NCBI GenBank assembly: GCA_024762735.1
Contig: JANTGU010000055.1
Coordinates: 1-9,932, forward strand
Length of the DNA stretch: 9,932 nucleotides
Direction of reading: 5' to 3'
DNA from: Bacteroidales bacterium
GTDB lineage: Bacteria; Bacteroidota; Bacteroidia; Bacteroidales; F082
Part shown: piece after piece, positions 1-6,995 of the stretch
Numbering within the stretch: the first letter of the stretch is position 1
How the letters are laid out: each line of letters starts with the position of its first letter
Program-made: the position numbers and the translations under genes
The notes under the pieces: generated by a model
The model's database searches: none
Seen by the model: only the letters and a program-made list of their open reading frames with translations
Told to the model about the DNA's origin: nothing

Positions 1-10
1 ATACATCACT

Positions 11-1825
11 ATGCAAGACCTGGTAAGTAAAATAGTTAAACGCTATCAAAACGACAAGACACGCCTGATGGATATCCTGCTGGATATTCAAAGCGAGCGG
101 GGGCATTTGTCGCATACTGATTGCGATGATTTGGCCAAAAAGTTAAAAATGTCCACCGCCGAAGTTTGCGAAACCGCGAGTTTCTATCATTTCTTCACTT
201 GCAAAGAGGCTCGTTACAGCATTTACCTTAACAACAGCATCACCTCTGAGATGGCCGGTCGCGCAAAGGTGGCAGAGGCTTTTGAAGAGGCATGTCAAAC
301 CTCTTTTGGAGAGACTTCAGAAGATGGCATGTTTTATTTAAACCACACCTCCTGTATCGGAATGAACGATCAGGAGCCGGCAGCGCTTATCAACGGCATC
401 CCGTTTACGCAGCTCACCCCCTTCAGGGTTAAGGAGTTGATTTCAGCATTAAAAAGCGGACAATCGCTGTCCGAAGTGGTTTACGAATCGCTGGGGGATG
501 GTAAAAATGCTCATCCGCTGATTCATTCGATGGTCAACAATCACATCCGAAAAAGAGGTGTCCTGTTAACCGACGACTATCCCGCCTTCGAAGTGATAAA
601 AACAAAACTCTGCCAGCGGTCACCCGAGGAGATTATCACCATTGTTGAAGGTTCCAACATCAGGGGTCGCGGCGGCGCCGGCTTCCCTACCGGATTAAAA
701 TGGAAATTTGGCAGGCTTACCAAGGCTGAACACAGAGTTATCATCTGCAATGCTGATGAAGGGGAACCGGGCACCTTTAAAGACAGGGTACTGCTTACCG
801 AATTTCCCGAGTTGGTATTTGAAGGTATGGTTGTAGCTGCTTTTGCCACCGGCGCCGACATCGGGGTGTTATACCTGCGCCACGAATACAAATACCTGCT
901 CAACTATCTTAACGATGTATTAGAGCGCATGCGTGAGCAATCACTACTGGGCAAAGAGATAAACGGTTGTAAAAACTTTAGTTTTGACATCCGTATTCAG
1001 CTGGGTGCCGGAGCTTACGTTTGTGGTGAAGAGTCAGCCTTGATTGAATCGATGGAAGGCAAGCGCGGAGAGCCCCGCGACAAGCCCCCCTTCCCTGTTG
1101 AAAAAGGCTACCTGGGTTACCCAACCATTGTTAACAACGTAGAAACACTGGCCTCCGTGGTAAAAATCATCCACCACGGCGCAGCTTGGTTAGACAGCAT
1201 GGGTGCTTCCGACTCAGCAGGCACTAAAATCCTGAGCATCTCGGGCGACTGCCTCTTCCCAGGGATTTATGAAGTAGAGTGGGGCACGACCATCAACGAT
1301 GTACTGAGCATGGCCGGCGCGTATGATGTGCAAGCCATCCAGGTAGGTGGGCCGTCCGGCGTCCTGCTTTCAAAAAAAGGTTTTGACAGGACACTTAGCT
1401 ACTCCGATTTAGCCACCGGGGGATCGATGATAGTTTTTAATCATTCCCGCGATTTACTACGCGAAGTGGTGCTTAACTTCATGGATTTCTTTATTGAAGA
1501 GTCATGCGGATCGTGCTCCACTTGCCGCATCATGCCCACAGTATTAAAAAACAAGCTGTTAAAAATATTGGATGGGCATGGCGTAAAACAAGACCTTACG
1601 GAGTTAGCGTCATGGGGGAAACTATTAAAAATAAGTCGTTGCGGGCTGGGTCAAACGGCCGGCAACCCGGTTTTAACCAGTCTCTCCAACTTCAGATCGC
1701 TATACGAAGCGTTGCTCCAACAAGACAAAACCTTTGACACCGGTTTTGATCTGGAGAAGGCTGTTGTTGAGTCGTGCAATTTTGTGAATCGTAAACCGGT
1801 TTTGGAAACCAAAAATTTGAATTAA
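11..1825 (+). CDS. hoxF: NAD-reducing hydrogenase diaphorase subunit HoxF (NuoE-NuoF fusion)
   Basis: This is the flavin- and NAD(P)-binding subunit of the cytoplasmic diaphorase module, passing electrons between NAD(P)H and the HoxU Fe-S clusters. Residues 1-155 form a NuoE-like domain (FYHFF at 58-62) and the rest is NuoF-like. Visible motifs are the glycine-rich GRGGAGFPTGLKW near 219-231, NADEGEPGTFKDR at 247-259, the FMN-site stretch GAGAYVCGEESALIE near 332-346, and a [4Fe-4S] set C499, C502, C505 and C544. The length of 604 aa matches Ralstonia-type HoxF (about 600). In the NuoE part the expected [2Fe-2S] ligands are mostly gone: N74/N75 and E80 stand where the first pair should be, C115 is kept, and N119 replaces its partner. 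That domain is therefore probably clusterless. The ATG at 11 gives an N-terminus that lines up with known HoxF, so the gene looks complete. Only 10 bases lie upstream, so promoter and preceding gene are not visible. hoxU follows after 1 nt. Confidence 0.95.
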   Translation: MQDLVSKIVKRYQNDKTRLMDILLDIQSERGHLSHTDCDDLAKKLKMSTAEVCETASFYHFFTCKEARYSIYLNNSITSEMAGRAKVAEAFEEACQTSFGETSEDGMFYLNHTSCIGMNDQEPAALINGIPFTQLTPFRVKELISALKSGQSLSEVVYESLGDGKNAHPLIHSMVNNHIRKRGVLLTDDYPAFEVIKTKLCQRSPEEIITIVEGSNIRGRGGAGFPTGLKWKFGRLTKAEHRVIICNADEGEPGTFKDRVLLTEFPELVFEGMVVAAFATGADIGVLYLRHEYKYLLNYLNDVLERMREQSLLGKEINGCKNFSFDIRIQLGAGAYVCGEESALIESMEGKRGEPRDKPPFPVEKGYLGYPTIVNNVETLASVVKIIHHGAAWLDSMGASDSAGTKILSISGDCLFPGIYEVEWGTTINDVLSMAGAYDVQAIQVGGPSGVLLSKKGFDRTLSYSDLATGGSMIVFNHSRDLLREVVLNFMDFFIEESCGSCSTCRIMPTVLKNKLLKILDGHGVKQDLTELASWGKLLKISRCGLGQTAGNPVLTSLSNFRSLYEALLQQDKTFDTGFDLEKAVVESCNFVNRKPVLETKNLN

Positions 1826-1826
1826 A

Positions 1827-2522
1827 ATGGCTGATACAATAAAAATAAAAATCGACGGCAAAGAAATTATTACCTCCAAAGGGAAAACCATTTTGGAAGC
1901 CGCCACTGACAATGGAGTATTTATTCCTACCCTGTGCCATTTCCCGGGTGTTCCGCCCAAAGGCTCGTGCCGCGTGTGCACGGTAAAGGTAAACAACCGG
2001 TTCATGACCTCGTGCTCCACTCCTGCAGCTGACGGGATGAACATCAGCAACAACCACGAGGAAATAGTGGATTACAGAAAAAGCATCGTGGAGTTGCTTT
2101 TTGTAAGTGGCAACCACTTTTGTCCTGCCTGCGAAAAAAGCGGCAACTGCGAGCTACAGGCATTGGCCTACAGGCTTGGGATGCTGGTTCCCCGTTTCCC
2201 CTTTTCATTTCCTAAAAAAGCAGTGGATGCCAGCAGTCCGAAAATTATTAAAGAACAAAACCGGTGTATCCTTTGTAAGCGCTGCATCAAAACCATCAAA
2301 GACAAAGAGGGAAAGCGCTATTTTGCTTTCAGCCATCGCGGCAACCAACTGGAAGTGATTTTAGATAAGCAGATGGGAAACACTATTTCGGACAAGCTGG
2401 CCAAACAAGCCATGGAGAATTGTCCCGTGGGCTCGATCATTTACAAAGGAAAAGGTTTTTCCGACCCCATCGGGAAGCGGAAATATGATAAAAAGCCCAT
2501 TGGCAGCCACATAGAGAAATAA
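1827..2522 (+). CDS. hoxU: NAD-reducing hydrogenase diaphorase Fe-S subunit HoxU
   Basis: HoxU is the Fe-S wire between HoxF and the HoxYH hydrogenase module and is homologous to the N-terminus of NuoG. An N-terminal [2Fe-2S] ferredoxin fold carries C37, C48, C51 and C63. It is followed by a NuoG-type His-Cys cluster motif, H97, C99, C102 and C108 (HFCPACEKSGNC), and then a [4Fe-4S] ferredoxin motif C147, C150, C153 with C199 in CPVGSI. The 231 aa length and the basic C-terminus ending in GSHIEK are typical of HoxU, so no NuoG-like molybdopterin domain is present. The ATG lies 1 nt after the hoxF stop (TAAAATG), which suggests translational coupling. A ferredoxin-like subunit of another NADH-linked complex would look similar, but flanking hoxF and hoxY/hoxH settle the assignment. 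Confidence 0.95.
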   Translation: MADTIKIKIDGKEIITSKGKTILEAATDNGVFIPTLCHFPGVPPKGSCRVCTVKVNNRFMTSCSTPAADGMNISNNHEEIVDYRKSIVELLFVSGNHFCPACEKSGNCELQALAYRLGMLVPRFPFSFPKKAVDASSPKIIKEQNRCILCKRCIKTIKDKEGKRYFAFSHRGNQLEVILDKQMGNTISDKLAKQAMENCPVGSIIYKGKGFSDPIGKRKYDKKPIGSHIEK

Positions 2523-2523
2523 C

Positions 2524-2539
2524 TGAAAAACAGAAAATC
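2524..2539 (+). promoter_or_regulatory. A-rich translation initiation leader of hoxY
   Basis: The 16 bases directly before the hoxY ATG read TGAAAAACAGAAAATC. No Shine-Dalgarno core is present; the A-rich leader is typical of Bacteroidota start regions. A nearly identical stretch precedes hoxH. Its role in ribosome recruitment is inferred. Confidence 0.4.
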
Positions 2540-3088
2540 ATGGAAAAAAAAGTAATAGCCACCACCTCGCTTGCCGGATGTTTCGGTTGTCACATGTCGT
2601 TTTTAGACATCGACGAAAGGCTACTCGATTTAATTGAGCTGGTAGAGTTTAACAAATCACCGATTGATGACATCAAAAAATTTACCAAGCCGGTTGATAT
2701 TGGCATTATTGAGGGCGGATGTGCCAACAGCGAAAACGTGGAAGTATTGAGGTACTTCCGCGAGAACTGCAAGATTCTGGTATCGTTGGGCGAGTGCGCC
2801 ATCATGGGCGGACTTCCGGCCATGCGTAATGGCATATCCATTGACGAGTGCCTTGAAGAGGCTTATTTGAATGGCCCCACGGTACAACTGAACAAAGAAA
2901 AGATTTTACCCAACGACGAAGAGATTCCCATGTTGCTGGACAGGGTTGTTCCCTGCCACGAAGTGGTTAAAATCGACTATTTCCTGCCCGGCTGTGCACC
3001 ACGCGCCGACCTTATCTGGGATGCGCTGGTAGCCATTGTTACCGGGAAAGAGATGGACTTACCTTATGAAGTCGTGAAATTTGATTAA
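2540..3088 (+). CDS. hoxY: NAD-reducing hydrogenase small subunit HoxY
   Basis: HoxY is the small subunit of the hydrogenase module and carries the [4Fe-4S] cluster proximal to the NiFe site, handing electrons to HoxU. The 182 aa length is that of short HoxY-type subunits, with no twin-arginine signal peptide and no medial or distal cluster domain, so the enzyme is cytoplasmic. Cluster ligands visible are C14 and C17 (GCFGCH), C86 (LGECA) and C152 (PGCAPR). An additional cysteine, C61 in EGGCAN, sits where the family usually has a non-cysteine residue, by my recollection; it may simply be tolerated. The start is the ATG 17 nt after the hoxU stop. hoxH follows, and the two products are expected to form the catalytic heterodimer. 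Confidence 0.94.
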   Translation: MEKKVIATTSLAGCFGCHMSFLDIDERLLDLIELVEFNKSPIDDIKKFTKPVDIGIIEGGCANSENVEVLRYFRENCKILVSLGECAIMGGLPAMRNGISIDECLEEAYLNGPTVQLNKEKILPNDEEIPMLLDRVVPCHEVVKIDYFLPGCAPRADLIWDALVAIVTGKEMDLPYEVVKFD

Positions 3089-3095
3089 AAACATT

Positions 3096-3112
3096 TGAAA
3101 AAACAGAAAACC
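3096..3112 (+). promoter_or_regulatory. A-rich translation initiation leader of hoxH
   Basis: TGAAAAAACAGAAAACC directly precedes the ATG at 3113 and repeats, with one extra A and one T-to-C change, the leader before hoxY. This supports 3113 as the true hoxH start rather than the in-frame TTG at 3095, which would place this leader inside the coding region. Function is inferred from position and repetition. Confidence 0.4.
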
Positions 3113-4567
3113 ATGTCAAAAAAAATAACCATCGAACCGGTAACCCGGGTGGAAGGCCACGGTAAGGTTACCATCAAACTGGATGACTTAGGACGCGTCA
3201 CCGAATCGCGGCTTCACATTGTAGAATTCAGAGGCTTTGAACGTTTTGTGCAAGGGAGACCTTACTGGGAAGCTCCCGTGCTGGTGCAGCGCCTGTGCGG
3301 CATTTGTCCCGTGAGTCACCATTTAGCCGCCGCCAAAGCATTGGATGTGATAGTAGGGGCAGGAACCGGCGAAGGACTTACCGTAACCGGTGAAAAAGTG
3401 CGCCGGCTGATGCACTACGGGCAATTTTTCCAGTCGCATGTACTCCATTTTTTCCACCTGAGTTCACCCGATTTTCTCTTTGGCATTGATGCCGCTCCCG
3501 AGCTACGAAATATTATTGCCGTGGCACAGGAAAACAAGGATCTGGCCTATCAGGGCATTATGATGAGAAAATATGGGCAGGAGGTTATTGCCGCCACTGC
3601 CGGTAAAAAAGTTCATGGAACCGGTGCCATTCCGGGAGGAGTGAACAAGAACTTAACTCTCGCCGAGCGCGACAATCTATTAAAAGGCCCCGATCCCATG
3701 AGCGCTGATAAAATGGTAGAGTGGTCGTTGGGAGCCCTCGACTTTTTTAAACACTACCACAAAAACAACCAACAGATGGTTGACAATTACGCCAGTTTCC
3801 CGTCAAACCACCTTAGCCTGGTTCGTAAAGATGGTGCGTTAGACATCTACCACGGGGTGTTGAGAGCTGTTGACAACGAAGGCCGTCGTATTTTAAATGA
3901 TGTCGATTATCAGGACTATAACAACTATATCGAGGAAGAGGTTCGCAACTGGACTTACATGAAATTCCCTTATCTAAAGGAATATGGCCGCGAAAAAGGG
4001 TGGTACAGGGTAGGGCCGCTGGCACGCCTGAACGTGTGTGATTTTATACCCACCCCTCTGGCACAAAAAGAGTTTGAAGAATTTAAAGCCTACACCAAAG
4101 GGAAACCCAACGGCATGAGCCTCCACTATCACTGGGCACGATTAATCGAAGTACTGCACAGTGCCGAAGTAATGCGCGACCTCCTCAACGACCCTGACCT
4201 GCAAGGCAACGACCTGGTTGTAAAGGGCGCCCGACAAGGTGAAGGTGTGGGAGTCATTGAAGCACCCCGCGGCACTTTGTTCCATCACTACAAGGTGGAT
4301 GATAACGATCTTATCACCATGGCCAACCTGATTGTTTCCACCACCAACAACAACGAACCCATGAACCGAGCGGTAAACGCTACAGCCAAAGCCTTTATGA
4401 ATGGCAAGCAGGAAATTACCGAGCCCATGATGAATGCTGTTGAAGTGGCCATCAGAGCCTATGACCCCTGTTTGAGCTGTGCCACCCATGCCCTGGGACA
4501 GATGCCCCTGGAAGTTACCCTCATGAATGAACAAGATGAAATCATTGATCAAAAAATAAAAGGATAA
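3113..4567 (+). CDS. hoxH: NAD-reducing [NiFe] hydrogenase large subunit HoxH
   Basis: HoxH holds the NiFe(CN)2CO active site that cleaves or forms H2 in the cytoplasm. Numbered from the ATG at 3113 (484 aa), the L1 motif is RLCGICPVSH at 60-69 with C62 and C65, and the L2 motif DPCLSCATH at 451-459 has C453 and C456. E14 in RVEGHGK is the conserved proton-relay glutamate, and R386 in EAPRG matches the invariant active-site arginine. After H459, the expected cleavage site, a 25-residue tail beginning ALGQMPLEV remains. This is a normal unprocessed precursor and needs the protease encoded next door. An in-frame TTG at 3095 would add six residues (MKKQKT), but the ATG gives the standard N-terminus. 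The motifs fit group 3d, together with hoxFU upstream. All four Ni-binding cysteines are intact, so the enzyme should be functional. Confidence 0.96.
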   Translation: MSKKITIEPVTRVEGHGKVTIKLDDLGRVTESRLHIVEFRGFERFVQGRPYWEAPVLVQRLCGICPVSHHLAAAKALDVIVGAGTGEGLTVTGEKVRRLMHYGQFFQSHVLHFFHLSSPDFLFGIDAAPELRNIIAVAQENKDLAYQGIMMRKYGQEVIAATAGKKVHGTGAIPGGVNKNLTLAERDNLLKGPDPMSADKMVEWSLGALDFFKHYHKNNQQMVDNYASFPSNHLSLVRKDGALDIYHGVLRAVDNEGRRILNDVDYQDYNNYIEEEVRNWTYMKFPYLKEYGREKGWYRVGPLARLNVCDFIPTPLAQKEFEEFKAYTKGKPNGMSLHYHWARLIEVLHSAEVMRDLLNDPDLQGNDLVVKGARQGEGVGVIEAPRGTLFHHYKVDDNDLITMANLIVSTTNNNEPMNRAVNATAKAFMNGKQEITEPMMNAVEVAIRAYDPCLSCATHALGQMPLEVTLMNEQDEIIDQKIKG

Positions 4568-4586
4568 AGTTAATAATCGTAATAAC

Positions 4587-5084
4587 ATGAACAGAGAGAA
4601 AAAAGTGCTCATCTACGGCTACGGCAACCCGGGTCGCAAGGATGACGGAATGGGTATTAAAATTACCGAAATGATTGAAGAGTGGAAAAATGCTCACGAT
4701 TTAGATCAAATTGATATTGACAGCAACTATCAGCTGAATGTTGAAGACGCTGAAAAGGTTTCGCAATACAACATCGTAATTTTTGTAGACGCCTCACAGG
4801 AAGCCGATTTAACCAATTTCAGGCTTGCCGAGGTAGAGCCCAACAATCAAAAAGTTGAGTTTACTATGCATGCCGTATCGCCAGCATACATCGTTCACCT
4901 TTGCCAGGAACTCTTCCACAAAAAACCAGAAGCAAAACTGTTAAGCATTAAAGGCTATCGCTGGGATTTTGAAGAAGGGATTTCCGACAGTGCACTTCTT
5001 AACATGGAACGGGCCTTTATCTTTTTACAGTGCCAGCTACAAAATATGCTGAATATTGAGTTCTCAGAAATTAAATGCAACTAA
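4587..5084 (+). CDS. hoxW: HoxW-type hydrogenase maturation endopeptidase
   Basis: This is a predicted nickel-dependent endopeptidase of the HybD/HyaD/HoxW (M52) family, which removes the C-terminal tail of the large subunit once Ni has been inserted. The N-terminus has the family signature YGYGNPGRKDDGMG at 10-23. By analogy with HybD, an acidic residue in the DDG motif (D19/D20), D68 in FVDAS and H95 in MHAVSP are the likely Ni-sensing ligands. The 165 aa length is normal for the family. The gene lies 19 nt after hoxH and 1 nt before the next gene, so it is almost certainly in the same transcript, and HoxH with its 25-residue tail is the obvious substrate. The symbol is assigned from context; sequence alone supports only the family. 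Confidence 0.88.
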   Translation: MNREKKVLIYGYGNPGRKDDGMGIKITEMIEEWKNAHDLDQIDIDSNYQLNVEDAEKVSQYNIVIFVDASQEADLTNFRLAEVEPNNQKVEFTMHAVSPAYIVHLCQELFHKKPEAKLLSIKGYRWDFEEGISDSALLNMERAFIFLQCQLQNMLNIEFSEIKCN

Positions 5085-5085
5085 T

Positions 5086-6072
5086 ATGGATTTATCAACA
5101 AAATATTTAGGGTTGCAGCTTAAAAACCCAATCGTGGTAAGCAGCTCCCGGATGACCGGTGATATTGAATCAATAAAAAAGTGTATTGACGCGGGTGCGG
5201 GGGCTATCGTTTTAAAATCACTATTCGAGGAGCAGCTGCGCATAAAAACGGAATCAACCCTGGATGGCAGCAGGGCATCAGAGATGTACTTTTGGTTTCC
5301 CGAAGCTAAAAACCTGGTGATGGAACAGGGTATTAAGGCCAACATGGAACAGTACCTCAACTTTGTGCGGAAGGTTAAGGCCATGAGCAGCGTGCCCATC
5401 ATCGCCAGCATCAACTGCCAAACACCGAACGAGTGGCCTCATTTTGCTTCTGCCATCCAGGAAGCCGGTGCCGATGCCCTGGAGTTGAACATTGCCATTT
5501 TCCCGTTTAACAACTCCATGGCCAGCTGTGAGTTGGAGGAGGTGTATATAGAAATTTTGAATCAGGTTAAAAAGCATGTTTCCATCCCGGTTTCCATCAA
5601 GCTGGGACACTATTTCACCAACCTGTGCGCCCTGGCCCACCGGCTGGTGCAAAACAAAGCGGACGGTCTGGTTTTGTTTAACCGCTATTTCAGACCTGAC
5701 ATCGATATCGATTCGATGAAAGTGGTTGAAGACAACTACTTTTCTTCACCCGAGGAATTGCCTGAGTCGTTACGTTGGATTGCGCTGATGACCGAGAATG
5801 ACCTGGGCTGCGATTTAGCGGCATCCTCCGGCATTCACTCCTATGTGGGGGTGGTAAAACAGTTGCTCGCCGGAGCCGATGTAGCGCAAATTTGCAGCAC
5901 GTTGTATCTTAACGGCATTGACTATTTAGGCGAAATTATCAGCGGGTTGGAAAGCTGGATGATGAGCCACAACTTCGAAGGCATCAACGATTTTAAAGGC
6001 AAGTCGCTAAACAAACAAACCATGGATGCCTCTTTCGAACGGGTTCACTTTATGAACCGGAACTTTGATTAA
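5086..6072 (+). CDS. Dihydroorotate dehydrogenase-like flavoprotein, probably not a true DHOD
   Basis: This is a TIM-barrel FMN protein related to class 1 dihydroorotate dehydrogenases, of the type annotated 'dihydroorotate dehydrogenase-like protein' (PRK07565, recalled rather than searched). From the ATG at 5086 it has 328 aa. Retained features are the N-terminal GLQLKNPIVVSSS, K44 in VLKS, N110 in SIN, N135, K172 in PVSIKLG, and a C-terminal flavin-phosphate region with SSGI at 247-250 and GADVAQICSTLY at 263-274. The class 1 motif NLSCPN, which supplies the catalytic base cysteine, is replaced by NIAIFP at 135-140, so dihydroorotate oxidation is doubtful. The start is 1 nt past the hoxW stop. 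A TTG at 5056 would overlap hoxW and add ten non-family residues, so I rejected it. Position as last gene of the hox operon suggests a redox role tied to hydrogenase or NAD(P)H metabolism, but substrate and partner are unknown. Confidence 0.82.
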   Translation: MDLSTKYLGLQLKNPIVVSSSRMTGDIESIKKCIDAGAGAIVLKSLFEEQLRIKTESTLDGSRASEMYFWFPEAKNLVMEQGIKANMEQYLNFVRKVKAMSSVPIIASINCQTPNEWPHFASAIQEAGADALELNIAIFPFNNSMASCELEEVYIEILNQVKKHVSIPVSIKLGHYFTNLCALAHRLVQNKADGLVLFNRYFRPDIDIDSMKVVEDNYFSSPEELPESLRWIALMTENDLGCDLAASSGIHSYVGVVKQLLAGADVAQICSTLYLNGIDYLGEIISGLESWMMSHNFEGINDFKGKSLNKQTMDASFERVHFMNRNFD

Positions 6073-6122
6073 ACAAAATGTGGGTTTAGCCTTGGCAGTA
6101 GAAGTTGATTGGTTTTAATTAC

Positions 6123-6160
6123 AAAAAAAAGATAAAGCCTTTCGCATAAACTATGGGCTT
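6123..6160 (-). terminator. Candidate rho-independent terminator for the leftward genes
   Basis: On the minus strand, AAGCC (6160-6156) pairs with GGCTT (6139-6135), with one extra G-U pair possible and a loop of about 15 nt. TATC follows and then eight T (6130-6123). The stem is short but the T-run is good. It would terminate leftward transcription from 6238 that passes the stronger hairpin at 6177-6210. Confidence 0.4.
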
Positions 6161-6176
6161 GCAGAATAGATTCTTT

Positions 6177-6210
6177 AAAGGCTGGAGAGCTGCTTTGCTT
6201 TCCAGCCTTT
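6177..6210. terminator. Strong hairpin between convergent operons, likely bidirectional terminator
   Basis: AAAGGCTGGA (6177-6186) and TCCAGCCTTT (6201-6210) are perfect 10-bp complements. A further four pairs (6187-6190 with 6197-6200, one G-U) leave a 6-nt loop. It lies 104 nt after the DHOD-like gene and 27 nt after the stop of the leftward gene at 6238. The A/T ends of the stem give a short U stretch on either strand but no long U-tract, so termination is inferred mainly from stem strength and position between convergent genes. Confidence 0.6.
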
Positions 6211-6237
6211 CATGTTAAAAAAGCAGAACAAAACACC

Positions 6238-6984
6238 CTACAAAGCTTTGTCGTAAAATATTTTAACAGCTCCCACGGCGATGTCTGCCTTAATGTATAA
6301 CGGGATTCTTTTTTCATCGTTTGATATCCAAACCTCAATGGCATCATCTGAACTAAAAAGTTTGCTTCCGGTAACGATGGCCGAGAACCGCAAGGCACGG
6401 TAGTCAGGCATCTTTTCCATCACCAAGGTATCAACCCCACGAAACACGATAGCTTGCTGATGGATGAGCCCGTCCATAAGGATGGGAAGTGTGATAGTGT
6501 CTCCCTCGTTCAGAGTATTGACATCTACAAACCTCAGTTTGCTCGCAGCTGATTGTGCATCGAACAATATGCCATGGAGAGCGAGGGTATCCAGGGTTAA
6601 AGGCTTACGGGTTTCCTCGGTGCGAATATAAGCTACCGAATCGGCATAGTTAAATTGATACAGATTATTAATCCGGTACCCACCCTCCAGGGTGTTTTTG
6701 GTTGCCAACAGCGGGTTATAGCTATCGGGATAACACCATGATGTGTAATGGTCGTCGAGTTTAAAAAGCCAGCTCCAGCGATTCAATGACTTGCCCGTTC
6801 CATCCAGCCGAACTACCGGAATGCTGTTTAGGGTATCAGGATTCGTCGTCAGAGCAAGTCTGCCCGCATCAATCCATATAAAACCCCAGTTGTAGTAAAC
6901 GTTATAGGATAGTTTTTCTGTTTGTCCTTTCAGGCTAACCCCTAAAAACACCAGCAAAAACAGTATGGATAAATGCTTCTTCAT
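6238..6984 (-). CDS. Exported DUF3108 family protein (paralogue of the upstream gene)
   Basis: This 248 aa protein of unknown function has the DUF3108 layout. An N-terminal signal peptide (MKKHLSILFLLVFLGVSLKG, cleavage likely near residues 20-21) is followed by a beta-rich secreted or periplasmic domain. It shares many positions with the neighbour encoded at 6996-7793: EKLxYxVYYxxGxIWIxAG near the N-terminus, an L(D/E)DHY motif, a GDT(I/V) motif, AIEVW, and VGxxxxxY at the C-terminus. No catalytic or metal-binding motif stands out. Its ATG is 11 nt downstream of the neighbour's stop, so the two are cotranscribed from the promoter near 7806-7836. Two strong-to-moderate hairpins follow its stop. 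Role is unknown; the family is usually described as envelope-associated. Confidence 0.8.
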   Translation of the reverse strand: MKKHLSILFLLVFLGVSLKGQTEKLSYNVYYNWGFIWIDAGRLALTTNPDTLNSIPVVRLDGTGKSLNRWSWLFKLDDHYTSWCYPDSYNPLLATKNTLEGGYRINNLYQFNYADSVAYIRTEETRKPLTLDTLALHGILFDAQSAASKLRFVDVNTLNEGDTITLPILMDGLIHQQAIVFRGVDTLVMEKMPDYRALRFSAIVTGSKLFSSDDAIEVWISNDEKRIPLYIKADIAVGAVKIFYDKAL

Positions 6985-6995
6985 TTATTACCCGG

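Noticed and set aside
3095..3112. TTG start extending HoxH by six residues
   Set aside because: The ATG at 3113 gives the standard HoxH N-terminus and is preceded by the same A-rich leader as hoxY.
5056..5085. TTG start extending the DHOD-like protein by ten residues into hoxW
   Set aside because: The added residues do not belong to the fold, and the ATG at 5086 sits 1 nt after the hoxW stop as in hoxF/hoxU.
577..5652. Minus-strand open frames of 70-156 codons opposite the hox genes and the DHOD-like gene
   Set aside because: They lie antisense to genes with complete family motifs, show no recognisable motifs and have no promoter or start signals.
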